DNA of 64,000 nt. Origin: Saprospira sp. CCB-QB6. Its GTDB lineage: Bacteria; Bacteroidota; Bacteroidia; Chitinophagales; Saprospiraceae. Every line of letters starts with the position of its first letter. Positions within the stretch are counted from its first letter, which is position 1. Of the stretch, positions 1 through 11,100 are shown piece after piece. The stretch is from assembly GCF_028464065.1 (NCBI RefSeq), contig NZ_CP116808.1, positions 248,001 to 312,000 on the forward strand, in the 5' to 3' direction. A model generated the notes under the pieces. That model made no database searches and was not told the DNA's origin. It was given only the letters and a program-made list of their open reading frames with translations. A program made the position numbers and the translations under genes.

Positions 1-256
1 GTAACAAACCCAAGCTAATGAGTTGCTCATAAATTTGCGTCAGCTCTTGCAGCTCCGTATAAATTTGCTCGGGCTGGCCCAAAGCCCGAAAAATGAGAAG
101 GAACTCTCCAAACAAAAATTTTCTGCGGGCAATAAATTCTTCCAAACCCGCCGCACGCAAGCGTTTGCGCAAGGTTGGATAAGAAATGTCGTAAAATGCC
201 TTGAGCATTTTTTTGCTCAGTTTATAATCTTGAAGTTTTTGCTGGAGATTCATCAT
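1..256 (-). CDS. Hypothetical protein with HTH-like N-terminus, 3' part beyond window edge
   Basis: A reading frame opens at the ATG pair at 251-256 and stays open to the left edge, giving about 85 residues of the N-terminus; the C-terminus is missing. Residues 11-35 (from YKLSKKMLKAFYDISYPTLR onward) resemble a helix-turn-helix: a short helix, a turn around DIS, then a basic recognition-like helix. The rest is helical and charged, with no signal peptide or membrane segment. A small DNA-binding or regulatory protein is possible, but I do not recognise the family. The reading frame is convincing; the function is not known. Confidence 0.6.
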   Translation of the reverse strand, partial: MMNLQQKLQDYKLSKKMLKAFYDISYPTLRKRLRAAGLEEFIARRKFLFGEFLLIFRALGQPEQIYTELQELTQIYEQLISLGLL

Positions 257-360
257 GGGGCTGTATTTTTTTGTTGTTTTTAAAGTTAAGTTTATTTTTT
301 GGGGATTGCAAGCGTAAGTAAAAAAGCGGCAGAAAAATCATCCAGATTTTTCTGCCGTTT

Positions 361-1590
361 GCTAATTGAAAGCTGCTATTTGAAAGGGGGATTTTTATCC
401 CTCATAAATTTCATAAGAACCCTAGGGCCTTGGCTAAAAAAATTGCCCTCCCCTCATTCGAGGTTTTTTTTTAGACCTTGTTGTTTGGCGCTTGTTTTTT
501 GTCTTTTTACAGACCTGTGGGTTAAAACCCACAGCAAAAAAGAAAGCTATTCTACATCCAATAAAATGAGCCGATGGTTGAAACCATCGGCCCATAAAAA
601 ATCTTGATTGTAGCTGAGGATTTTAATCCTCGGCTACTTTTTTTTATCCTGTTTTGTACTCTTGCTGTAGGTTTTAACCTACAGGTCCAATTATTTTTTT
701 CAGCCTAAAAATTATTTCTCACATTTAAGCCAGCTTTTTTCCCAAGAGAAATTTTTGTCCTTGTTTTTTATGGAGGTTTTCAAGCCTCCATTTTTAAAGC
801 CATGCCTTTTTGTTGTATGGCTGTAGGTTTCAACCTACAGCCCACAGCAGTTTTTCGCCGAAGAAAAATTCCATGGTTTTTTGATCCAATTGCTAATTGA
901 AAGCCGCTATTTGAAAGGGGGATTTTTTTTTGGACCTTGTTGTTTGACGCTTGTTTTTTTGTCTTTTTACAGACCTGTGGGTTAAAACCCACAGCAAAAA
1001 AAACTATTCTACATCAATAAAAATGGGCCGATGGTTAAAACCATCGGCCCATAAAAAATCTTGATTATAGCTGAGGATTTTAATCCTCGGCTACTTTTTT
1101 TATCCTGTTTTGTACTCTTGCTGTAGGTTTTAACCTACAGGTCCAATTATTTTTTTCAGCCTAAAAATTATTTCTCACATTTAAGCCAGCTTTTTTCCCA
1201 AGAGAAATTTTTGTCCTTGTTTTTTATGGAGGTTTTCAAGCCTCCATTTTTAAAGCCATGCCTTTTTGTTGCCTGGCTGCAGGTTTCACCCTACAACCCA
1301 CAGCAGTTTTTCGCCGAAGAAAAAATTCATTGTTTTTTTGCCCAAATTGCTATTTGAAAGCCGCTATTTGAAAGGGAGATTTTTTTTTGGACCTTGTTGT
1401 TTGACGCTTGTTTTTTGTCTTTTTACAGACCTGTGGGTTAAAACCCACAGCAAAAAAAACTATTCTACATCAAAAAAAATGAGCCGATGGTTGAAACCAT
1501 CGGCCCATAAAAAATCTTGATCGTAGCTGAGGATTTTAATCCTCGGCTACTTTTTTTTATCCTGTTTTGTACTCTTGCTGTAGGTTTTAC
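361..1590. repeat. Tandem array, three ~458-bp units of GGTT-AACC palindromes
   Basis: Three direct units begin at about 361, 892 and 1349. The first has about 74 extra bases; the third is cut off at about 1590 by the end of the ABC gene. Each full unit carries six palindromes in the same order. In unit 1 they are at 515-534 (CTGTGGGTTAAAACCCACAG), 571-590, 610-637, 665-684 (CTGTAGGTTTTAACCTACAG), 771-790 and 821-840. All share the core GGTT-NN-AACC but have different outer arms. No credible gene lies between 257 and 1586. The layout resembles REP/BIME repeats; no transposase or RAYT gene is visible. Confidence 0.85.
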
Positions 1591-2225
1591 AAGCGAATGC
1601 GTTGATTGTACTTCAAAAAATAATCATCACCCAAACTGGCAATCAAAAGACTGGCCTTTTCTTCTTCGCAACGGCGCTGAATCAATTCACAAGCAAGACG
1701 AATATTTTCTTGGTCCAAATGCGCAAAGGGTTCATCCATCAATAAAAGCGAAAAGGGTTGACTGAGCGCACGAATGATCGCAATGCGTTGTTTTTGGCCA
1801 TAAGACAACAATTCTGTAGGCCGATCCCAATGCTCCATCATATCTAAAGCTTCGGCAGCAGCTTTGAGTTGGTCCAAATTCATGGCGGGATTTAATTCTT
1901 GTTTGAGCATTAAATTTTCAGCCATGCTGAGCTGAGGAAACAAACGCAAATCTTGAAAAATAATCGCCAATTCGTTTTGCCGCAAAATAGCCCAATCTTC
2001 TGCAGAAAATTGTCGAATATCTTTTCCTTTCCAAGAAATGCTGCCACGATAATCTTGGCGCAAACCATAAAGCAAATGCTGAAAGGTAGTTTTTCCGCGG
2101 CCCGAAGGCGCTTCTAAAAAATAAGCCGTTTCTTCTGCCAAGGCCCAATCACAAGCCCAAACTTCTGAGGTCGACAAATCTTTTTCTTGTAAAGGGAGCG
2201 GAATCAAATTTGAAAATTGAAACAT
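1587..2225 (-). CDS. Orphan ABC transporter ATP-binding protein (LolD/FtsE-like size)
   Basis: This is a 212-residue nucleotide-binding subunit. Counted from the ATG at 2225, Walker A is APSGRGKT (about 39-46), the signature is LSYGQKQR (about 140-147, with SYGQ instead of SGGQ) and Walker B is LLLMDE (about 160-165) followed by a D-loop AHLD. The usual switch histidine is not seen: the segment after the last strand reads LLIASLGDDY. I preferred the ATG at 2225, directly after the upstream stop, over an in-frame TTG at 2240. It follows the TlpA-like gene without a gap, so they are probably co-transcribed. No permease is adjacent. The stop codon lies inside the left arm of a palindrome of the neighbouring array, so the C-terminus may have been trimmed. 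The substrate is unknown. Confidence 0.85.
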   Translation of the reverse strand: MFQFSNLIPLPLQEKDLSTSEVWACDWALAEETAYFLEAPSGRGKTTFQHLLYGLRQDYRGSISWKGKDIRQFSAEDWAILRQNELAIIFQDLRLFPQLSMAENLMLKQELNPAMNLDQLKAAAEALDMMEHWDRPTELLSYGQKQRIAIIRALSQPFSLLLMDEPFAHLDQENIRLACELIQRRCEEEKASLLIASLGDDYFLKYNQRIRL

Positions 2226-2226
2226 C

Positions 2227-3600
2227 CTATTTTTTTTCAAAAATTTCGGCCAACTTGGCTTCCAAAGCCGGACCTCTTAAATTTTTGGCCAATACTCGGC
2301 CCTCTGCATCCAACAAAAGTGTAAAAGGAATGCCCCGAACACCATACAATTTTGCAGGCGCCGAACTCCAACCCTTTAAATCAGAAACATGATGCCAAGT
2401 CAACTGATCTTTTTCAATGGCATTGAGCCAACGATCGCGATTATTATCTAGAGAAACACCCAAAATTTCAAATCCCTGATCTTTATATTGTTCGTAAACT
2501 TTGCGCACATTCGGGTTCTCTCTGCGACAAGGGCCACACCAACTGGCCCAAAAATCAACCAAAACTACTTTTCCACGCAAATCAGAAAGCTTGAGCATTT
2601 CGCCCTCTGGCGTCGCCACCTCAAAATCGGGCGCCAAACCACCAATAGGCGCCGCACCACGCACTTTAATAATCTGCTGCTGAATAAAATTGTCTAAAAC
2701 TTCTGATTTTCCGCCATGAATTTTCTGGTAACGCTCGGCATATTGCACAAATAATTCTTTTTGCTGAGCCGACAATAAACCAAAAGCTACGCCCAATAAA
2801 GCCGATTGATGATGGGGACTCTCCTGCCCTACCGCATCCAAAGTTTTGTCCAAATAATTTTGCACTTCCTCCACCGATAATCCTACCCGACTCACATTGG
2901 TCGCATAACTTTTAATGGCCTCATAAAAGAAAGGAATCCGTTTGAAGGTCCCATCAGAAAGATCGGTAAACTGAAAATAAGTTTGAGCCAAATAATCGCC
3001 CTCTCTTTGCTCCGCCGAACTTTTGTTATTTTGAAAAGAAAGATAAGTATACAAGCCCACAATTTTGGCCAATTCCGGCTGCTCCTTTTTCAAATCCAAA
3101 TAATAAGACTTGCGGCGAAAATCCAGCGCCTCCAATTGCTTATCCAAATCCGCCAGCGCCTTAGGATCATTCATATTTTGCTTATAAGCCGAAATCAGCG
3201 CAAAAAAACTAGCGCTTTGCTCCCGAATACTATCCAACATGACCACAAAAGCCTGATTGGTCTTCGATTTTTGTACCGTATAAGCATTGATATCCTCGCA
3301 ACCACCCGTCAATACCACTTTTTTCTCATTGCCCAAATAAAGCGGCCGCATCTGGTTGAGCGAAGTGCCCAAATAATAATTTCCTTCCTCCAACTCGCCA
3401 CTATAAATATAGCGCTTAGCCGATTTAGTTGCACTAACTTCCATCGCACTAAAAGGCTCCACCTGCGTGCCGGTCCACTGAAAAAGCTGCAAATTTTCCA
3501 ACTCGCAATCAGCAGCCAATTCCACTTCCAAACTCATCTTTTTTTGTGCGCTCAAACTGCTGGCAAGCAACAAGAGCAAAAACATCCAACTTTTTGACAT
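2227..3600 (-). CDS. TlpA-like thioredoxin-fold thiol-disulfide protein, secreted
   Basis: This 457-residue protein has a signal peptide (about 1-18, ending SLSAQ), a long N-terminal region of the kind found in DUF4369-type Bacteroidota proteins, and a C-terminal TlpA/AhpC-type thioredoxin domain (about 320-457). The redox motif WCGPC is at 354-358, in the context VDFWASWCGPCRREN, and the cis-proline motif GIPFTLL follows near 423. It probably acts as a periplasmic thiol-disulfide oxidoreductase or reductant; the partner is unknown. The ABC ATPase gene begins directly after its stop codon. The family call is firm; the physiological role is inferred. Confidence 0.9.
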   Translation of the reverse strand: MSKSWMFLLLLLASSLSAQKKMSLEVELAADCELENLQLFQWTGTQVEPFSAMEVSATKSAKRYIYSGELEEGNYYLGTSLNQMRPLYLGNEKKVVLTGGCEDINAYTVQKSKTNQAFVVMLDSIREQSASFFALISAYKQNMNDPKALADLDKQLEALDFRRKSYYLDLKKEQPELAKIVGLYTYLSFQNNKSSAEQREGDYLAQTYFQFTDLSDGTFKRIPFFYEAIKSYATNVSRVGLSVEEVQNYLDKTLDAVGQESPHHQSALLGVAFGLLSAQQKELFVQYAERYQKIHGGKSEVLDNFIQQQIIKVRGAAPIGGLAPDFEVATPEGEMLKLSDLRGKVVLVDFWASWCGPCRRENPNVRKVYEQYKDQGFEILGVSLDNNRDRWLNAIEKDQLTWHHVSDLKGWSSAPAKLYGVRGIPFTLLLDAEGRVLAKNLRGPALEAKLAEIFEKK

Positions 3601-3633
3601 CTATCTTTTTTTTGCTAATTTTTTTTGATCTTT

Positions 3634-3806
3634 TTTTGGGGCTGCCCCTCCCGTTGGCTCGGGTCGGGCTGTTGCGCAGCTCGCTATTCGCTCGGCCCTG
3701 CGCAAAAAACAAGTTTTTGCTTGGTCTGCGGCTTTGCCGCACTGCCTACCATCGCTAGGCCAGTCGCTTCGCTCCTTTGCAGGCGGCTTCGCCGCCTGCG
3801 GGCCAA
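3634..3806 (+). repeat. GC-rich modular intergenic element, copy 1 (type A)
   Basis: Founder description of the family. In the forward orientation a T-run leads into a 5' module (here GGGGCTGCCCC plus a CGGGTCGGGCTG block). Next come the constant core GCTCGCTATTCGCTCGGCCC, then TGCGC, a variable hairpin (here AAAAAC-AAG-TTTTTG), GGTCTG, a second variable hairpin (GCGGC-TTT-GCCGC), the block CATCGCTAGGCC and a final hairpin. This copy lies between the divergent TlpA-like and corA genes. The whole 3601-3950 gap holds only this element and the corA promoter. Confidence 0.85.
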
Positions 3807-3919
3807 AGAACTGACCTTCTAAAAGTACAAACTATTCTATGTATTTAAAAATTTGGGCTTTTCCTTAAAACTTGTTTAAAAAGTAATGGAGAAATAAGCC
3901 CTAGCCTAAAGTTTATCCT

Positions 3920-3927
3920 TAAGTTTG
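3920..3927 (+). promoter_or_regulatory. Candidate Bacteroidota -7 element for corA
   Basis: TAAGTTTG matches the Bacteroidota consensus TAnnTTTG and sits 23 nt before the corA start. I do not see a clear -33 TTG at the expected distance. Confidence 0.5.
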
Positions 3928-3950
3928 GGCCTTCTGAAAAATGTGACCAA

Positions 3951-4898
3951 ATGATTCGTTATTACCGACTAGAAGACCGCAAATTGCAAGAGCTTCCTGA
4001 AATGCAAGCGCCTTGCTGGGTCAATATTTCGCCTCCTTTCAATATTGCAAGCATAGAAGCCTTAGCCGAAGAGCTAGAGCTTGACCTAGATTATTTGACC
4101 GATCCCTTAGATATTGATGAACGGACCCGTTTTGAGTTTAGCGATGAAGGCAAACTCATTATTTTAAATACGCCCGTGCTCAATGACCATAGTACAGAAG
4201 AAAGAACGCTTTACATTACCGTTCCGATGGGACTAATCTGGACGCCAGATTATTTTATTACCATTTCTTCCTATGAGAACTCAGTCTTGCAGAGTTTTTT
4301 GGGCCAAAAAGTCAAGGATTTTAATCCGATGGACCCTTCTTTATTTGTTTTGCAGATTTTGGAGCAAAACGTCTATGCTTATTTGCGTTGTTTGAAAGAT
4401 ATCAATGTTCGGCGGAATGTAGTGGAGCAAGAGGTTTATGAATCTTCTAAGAATCGGGACCTAAAAAAATTGCTCAACCTAGAAAAGTCTTTGGTTTACT
4501 TTGTTACTGAACTCACCACCATCAATCAGTTAATGAGTAAAATTCAAAGGACCAATTTTCTGGGTATTCGGGGCAATGAAGAAAAAGAAGACCTTTTTGA
4601 GGACATCCTCATTGATAATCGCCAAGCTTTGGAGATGGCTCATATTTACTCCAATATTTTGGGGGGCACCATGGAAGCCCTAGCCTCTATGATTTCAAAT
4701 AATTTGAATGAAGTCATGAAGCGATTGACCGTTATTACGATTGTCTTGATGGTACCAACTTTGGTGGCCAGTTTTTATGGGATGAACGTCAGTTTGCCCA
4801 TGATGCATCATCCACATGCGTTTTGGGCCTTGATGGGCGTAGCCGTACTCATTTCGATTATTTTGGTCCTCTTCTTTAGGAGCAAAAAACTGTTTTAG
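3951..4898 (+). CDS. corA: CorA-family magnesium (divalent metal) channel
   Basis: This 315-residue inner-membrane protein forms a pentameric Mg2+ or Co2+ channel in the known family. It has the usual large N-terminal cytoplasmic funnel (1-250), then two C-terminal membrane helices. The first ends in the selectivity motif GMN (277-279, context FYGMNVSLP), and the second is followed by the basic tail RSKKLF. Length and architecture are normal for a short CorA. It is monocistronic: a promoter-like element lies upstream, and a GC element and a bidirectional terminator separate it from the convergent giant gene. Confidence 0.93.
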   Translation: MIRYYRLEDRKLQELPEMQAPCWVNISPPFNIASIEALAEELELDLDYLTDPLDIDERTRFEFSDEGKLIILNTPVLNDHSTEERTLYITVPMGLIWTPDYFITISSYENSVLQSFLGQKVKDFNPMDPSLFVLQILEQNVYAYLRCLKDINVRRNVVEQEVYESSKNRDLKKLLNLEKSLVYFVTELTTINQLMSKIQRTNFLGIRGNEEKEDLFEDILIDNRQALEMAHIYSNILGGTMEALASMISNNLNEVMKRLTVITIVLMVPTLVASFYGMNVSLPMMHHPHAFWALMGVAVLISIILVLFFRSKKLF

Positions 4899-4911
4899 GT
4901 CCAAAACTGCG

Positions 4912-5065
4912 AAGCCTAGGGCAAAGCCCTAGGCGCCCCAAGGCGGCCTAGCGATGGTAGGCAGTGCGGCAAAGCCGCAGACCAAGGCGCTGCAAGCGCC
5001 GCAGGGCCGAGCGAATAGCGAGCTGCCGAACGTAGCGCCCGCCGAAGGCGGGAGGCCCCAAAAAA
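4912..5065 (-). repeat. GC-rich modular element, copy 2 (reverse)
   Basis: Reverse-oriented copy between the convergent corA and giant adhesin genes. The core is followed by a variable hairpin GGCGC-TTGC-AGCGCC and it ends GGAGGCCCCAAAAA (type B 5' module). It is preceded by the separate hairpin GCCTAGGGC-AAA-GCCCTAGGC. Confidence 0.85.
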
Positions 5066-5093
5066 TATATATCATTAGTTTATTTTTGGGCAT

Positions 5094-5131
5094 AAAAAAA
5101 GACCACTACTAAAGCGTAGTGGTCTTTTTTC
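5094..5131. terminator. Bidirectional intrinsic terminator
   Basis: Stem GACCACTAC / GTAGTGGTC with a 6-nt loop, flanked by A7 on one side and T6 on the other. It serves corA (+) and the giant gene (-), which converge here. Confidence 0.85.
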
Positions 5132-5145
5132 TGTTGGCAGTAGGC

Positions 5146-8100
5146 CTATCGATGAATAATAATATATCCGGTGGAGGGGTCCGTGCCATCTCCATAATCT
5201 AGGATATAGAAATAGGTACCATCGGGTAAGTCAGCGCCTTTAAATTGGCCATTGAAGCCAGTAGGTTCGCCTTCATAAACCATATTTCCCCAGCGAGAGT
5301 AAATGCGGATTTGCATATTGGGATACTCTTCATCGCAGACGATAAAGATTTCGTCGTTAATACCATCGCCGTTTGGAGAAAGACCATTAGGCATGAGGCA
5401 GCGCTCTTCATATTGGATATCGAGCACGACTAGCGCTGTATCGCAGATCGTGGGGCAAGTGGCATCGCAGACTTCATAAGTGAAAGAGTCGATACCAAAG
5501 TACAGACGATCGGGAACATAGTTAAAGGTATTGTTGGTGTTAAGCTGAGCAATTCCGTGTAGCGGAGGATTGACCAGTTGAACGCCAGCATTTGGTCGAA
5601 CGGCATCGTTGAGCGTTACATCCATGCCCGTGATTGAGTCGCGGAAATTGAGTGTAAAGGCATCATCGCTTGCATCTGGTGCTGGTTCGTAGCGGACATC
5701 AACGCTATCTAGGCGAGAGGGGCAACCATTCTCGGTAACAGAGAGGTAGTACATCCCTTCTAGGGCGTCGACAACCACTAATTGGCCCATAAAGTTTTGT
5801 TGAGTTGTGCTATCGGCCAAGAACCAATTATAAACAGCTGTGGCGTTATAAACGGTGCTATCTGTCAATTCCAGTACATCATCCAAACAAAGAGGTTCGT
5901 TGAACGAAATATCTGGTGTTTGTGGAGTAGCGGTAATGCTAGCGACCACAGTTCCTGTAGCGGTACAGCTATTTTGGTCGGTAACCGTAACGGTATAGCT
6001 ACCAGCGGCGGCTAATCCAGCGGGGCTAATGCTTGGTGTACCAAGCGTTGAGCTAAAGCCGTTGGGGCCCGTCCATTGGTAGGTGTAAGTAGAGCTAGTG
6101 TCTGCATTAGCATCTAGATCGAGCGTACTATCTTGGCAAGGCGTGCTTGCTAGAGGTGTAAAGGGTAGTGGAAGTGGGTTAACGACTACGGCCAAGGGGG
6201 CAGCAGAAGTATCGCGGCAACCGTCTACCGTAATAATCATCGTATAATCGCCAGAATTCACTGTATTGATATTGTTGATGATTAGGGTATCGTTATTTGG
6301 ACCAATAGAAGTTCCGTTAAAGAACCACTGATAGCCAAAGTTTGTCCCTGAGTAATCACTGGGGTTATCCAGTGTAAATACAGCTTGGCCAGTGGCACAA
6401 AGGGGAGCATTTACAGCGATAACGGGAGGAGGCACTACATTGACGTCAACAAACACACTATCTGTAGAAGAACAGCCAGGAACGCTTTGTGGGCTAATCG
6501 TGACTACATAGAAACCTTCATCGGCGGCTTGCATATTGCTTCTAGTGGGGTTGGCCTGTGTTGAGCTAAAGCCGTTGGGGCCAGTCCATTGATAATTGTA
6601 GTTAAATCCAGTTGCTGGAGGATTAGCAAAAAGCGTAAGTGTTTGTCCTTCACAAAGTGGATCGTTGCTAGTTGGTTGAGGACCATCGAGGACTACCGTT
6701 ACTTGAGATATACAGGTGCTAGATACTCCGTTGACATCTGTTGCGGTAATCGTAACAGGTACCACTCCAATATCTGCACAAGTAATCACTTGTGGGCTAA
6801 TTGTAACACTGCCAATACCACAGGCATCATTGGTATTTACGCCTAATTGCTGAGCAGTTAGGGTATCCACACCAGAGGCCGTCAAGTTAACGAGGATATT
6901 GTTACAGTTTACTACAGGAGCAGTAGTATCAACAACAGTAACTGTTGCGTAGCAAGTATCTGCATTATTGCTAAAGTCGCTAGCAATAACCATTACGGTA
7001 TTTGTACCAACATCAGCGCAGCTATAGTTAACGCCAGTCGTTGATCCATTCACGGTATAAGAGAAAATATTACAGTTGTCGCTGCTACTGCTCATATCGA
7101 TAACATCTACAGGGCGAACTGTTCCGTTTCCACCATTGTCTAGGTAAAGCGTAAAGGCTTGGCAAGTTACGGTAGGAGCGAGATTATCTTCCACAGTAAT
7201 TGTTGCTTGACAGCTAGAGGCATTGCCATTAGCATCGATTACTTCTAGCTGTACTTGGTTAGTTCCAATATTTGTACAGTTATAAGTAATTGCGTTTTGT
7301 CCGTTGATCGTGTAGCTCAAAGGACCACAGGCATCAAAAGAACCATTATCTACGCTAGTAGCAGGTACGGTAACTGTGCCATTCGCATTCAGTTGAACTG
7401 TAATGTTTTGGCAAACCACCACAGGAGCGATATTGTCTTCCACAGTAATTGTTGCTTGACAAACGTCACTATTTGAAGCAGGATCAATGACCGTCAAAGT
7501 AGCTACATTTAGGCCAGTATCCGCACAGTTAAAGCTAATTGAAGGTTGGTTATTGATCAAGTATGTAGTGATAGAGCAGTTATCTCCGCTATTATTATCA
7601 ATCTGTGTAGCTGCGATATTGACATTCCCGAAGCTATCAAGCTGTACTGTAATATTTCTGCAGTTGGCTTGGGGAGCAATCGTATCGAGTACTGTAATTT
7701 GGGCCAAGCAGCTAGCTGTATTTCCAGAAGGATCGCTAGCGCGAATAGTGTCTTGGAAGGTTTGGTTGATTGCAGAGCAATCGTACAGCCGTTGAGGCAA
7801 GCTATCAATAGTCCAAGAAAGGATACCACAGGCATCATTTCCAGTAGCAAAATCTGTGGGTAGTACCGTAACATCTCCATTAAGACCTAGGTAAACACTA
7901 CCACTTGTACAACTAATTGTAGGCAAGCTATTGTCTACTACTGTTACGTTAGATTGGCACTGACTACTTGTTCCTTGGTTATCGGTCACGGTGAGTGTTA
8001 CGACATTGACACCAGCATTACTACAATCAAAAGTAGCTTGAGATTGTCCGTTGATTTGATAGCTGTTAATTCCACAGTTATCTACTGAACCATTATCTAG

Positions 8101-11100
8101 ACTAGTAGCATCTACAGTGCCTAAGCCCGTATTTGCATTTAGTGTAACCGTCACATCTTGACAGATAGCAACAGGAGCAATTGTATCTACTACATTAATT
8201 TCAACAGGGCAACTTGCTTGTTGGTTAGAGGGATCTCTAACAATTAGGGTTGCTGAGTTCAAACCAATATTTTGACAAGTATAGCTTTGCGAGTTACTAT
8301 TGTTAATTAAGTAAGTCTGAATTCCGCAGTTATCATAGCTAGCGCTATCTACTGAAGCTGCGGGTACCTGAACAATTCCAGAGGAATCGAGGTAAACATC
8401 TACTGGAATTGTTGGGCAAACAGCTACAGGAGAAACAGTATCTTGAACATTCACTACTGAAGAACAACTACTGGGGTTTCCTGTAGAATCTTGAACAGTC
8501 AAGGTTACCAAGGTATTTCCAATATTAGAGCAATCGAAAGTTTGTGAAGGCTGTCCGTTGATTAGATAAGTTGTTACACCACAATTATCTGTAGAGCCAT
8601 TATCCAAATCGATTCCTTGCACCACAACTTGCCCTGATTGATCGAGCTGCACCTGTACATTAAAGTTACATTGTGCATTGGGGCTAGTTACATCGTTTAT
8701 AGTAACTTGTGTAGAACAAGTGCTTGAATTTCCACTAGGATCAGTTACCGTCAAAACAGCAGTATTATTCCCAATTTCAGCACAAGTATACTGATAAGAA
8801 GTCTGACCGTTAATCAAGTAAGTAAGTGGTGGAGCACAAACATCTGTACTGTTATTGTTTAGTGTTGTTGCATTGACTGTAGCAAGGCCTGTAATTGCAT
8901 TTAGGTTTACAGAAAGTGTAGCTACACAGTTAGCAATAGGAGCCGCAGTATCTCGAACAATAATAGCCGTAGAACAAGTACTAGATGTTCCTGAGCTATC
9001 TGTTACCGTAAGTACTACGTTTTGACTAGTCCCTGCATCTGTACAATCAAAAGTGAGTGCTGTTTGACCATTAAGCAAGTAGCTAGAAGGATCTAAGCTA
9101 CAGTTATCAGTACTTGCGCTATCTGCTTGAGGAGCTTGAACCGTGGCCAAACCAGTATTTCCATCTAAAATAGCTTCAAAAGGAGTTCGGCAGATAGCAT
9201 CAGGAGCTACAGTATCCAAGACTGTCAATTGTGCTTGACAAGTATTGCTGTTTGCGTAAATATCAGTGGCTGTGAGAATAGCTGTGCGCAAGTCTAAGCT
9301 GTCACAAGTATAAATTTGATTACTTGCTCCATTGATTGCTAGACTTACAGGACCACAGGCATCTACAGAACCGCCATCAATCACAGAAGCAGGAACATTG
9401 ACAAATCCATTTTGATCCACATATACCGTTGCATTCTGGCAAAGCATAGTAGGAGCGACTGTATCTTGCACTACCACATTAGCCGTACAACTATTAAAGT
9501 TTCCACTAGGATCAAAAACTGTTAATGTCACTGTTACTGGAGCAGCAATATTGCTACAGTTAAGCTGTGCAGGTGATACAACCATGCTATCAATTGTGCA
9601 CGCATCTGTGCTGTTATCATTGATTAGTGCTGGATCAATTTGAGCCAATCCATTTGAATCTACATAAACAGTAGCCGCTTGACAACTAGCAATAGGTGCC
9701 GTTACATCTTCTACCGTAATGATAGCAGAACAAGTATCTCGATTACCATTAGCATCTGTTACAACAATATTTGCCGTATTAGCTCCTAGCTGACTACAAT
9801 CAAAACTACGAGTGGCAGAGCCATCGTCAAAAAGGATAGTGTTAACTTGACAGTTATCATAAGAGCCCCCATCCAAATCTGTAGCATTTACAGTAACATT
9901 ACCATTAGGATCTAACTGTACAGTAATAGACTGACAAACTGCAACAGGAGGCATAGAGTCAAATACACTTACGTTAGCAAAACAACTCGCTTGAATATTA
10001 GAAGAGTCATATACAGTAAGTGTATAAAGTTGACTACCAATAGAAGAACAATTTAGAATTAAACTATCCTGGTTATTCACCTCAAAGTAAGCGATTCCAC
10101 AGTTATCTGTAGAACCATCATTTAACTGATGAGGATAAAGTATTACTGTACCACTACTATCCAACAACAATTGAATATTCTGACAAGAGGCCGTAGGTGC
10201 CGTCGCATCCTGAATATTTAAGGTTGTTGTACAAGAATCATTGTTTCCATTAAAGTCTGTAGCATAAAGCGTAACGACATTGGCGCCAATATGGCTACAA
10301 TCAAAACTATCCTGAGACAGCGCATAAGTTTGGATTCCACAAGCATCAAAAGAACCATTATCTAGGTTAAAGTACTGAATGCCGAGTTGTCCATTATTAT
10401 CTAAGTTGCGAAAAATTGATGTGCGGCAAAGCATTGTCGGCGCAACAGTATCACGCACGGTTACAATCGCTTGACAACTATCCTGTAGCCCTGCAGCATC
10501 TTCCACAACTAGAGTTACAGCATTTGCACCGATCTCCAAACAAGTATAATCAATAGAAGAACTTCCGTTGATTAAGTAACTAACAATGGTACAGTTATCA
10601 TTAGACCCATTGTCAATATCAGAAGGAACAACAGTTGCATTTCCATTTGCATCCAAGTAAACATCAATATTCTGACAGATCGCATTGGGCGTAATCGTAT
10701 CAATAATTGTTACCGTTGCCTGACAAGAATCTTCATTGCCATTTACATCTGTTGCATAAAGGGTAAATACATTCGCCCCTGCAACAGCACAAGTTAGACT
10801 TACAGAAGCCTGTCTGTTAATACTTAGACTAACTGGACCACAATTATCAGTTGTACCATTATCAATATCTGAAGGCAAGATGGTCACACTACCATTCGCA
10901 TCCAAATAAGCATTGATATTTTGACAAAGTACAGCAGGAGCTGTCAAATCTTCTACGGTAATCGTCGCCTGACAGTTGCTACTCAAGCCCTGGCCATCAG
11001 TTACCGTCAAGGTCACAGTATGTTGACCCAAAGTACTACAGTTATATGTCAAACTGCTTTGCCCATTAATTAAGTAACTAAGGGTTCCACAGTTATCTGT

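Noticed and set aside
299-1520. Short frames in the palindrome array
   Set aside because: They repeat the same peptide because the DNA is repeated, and cross the palindromes; no signal of a real gene.
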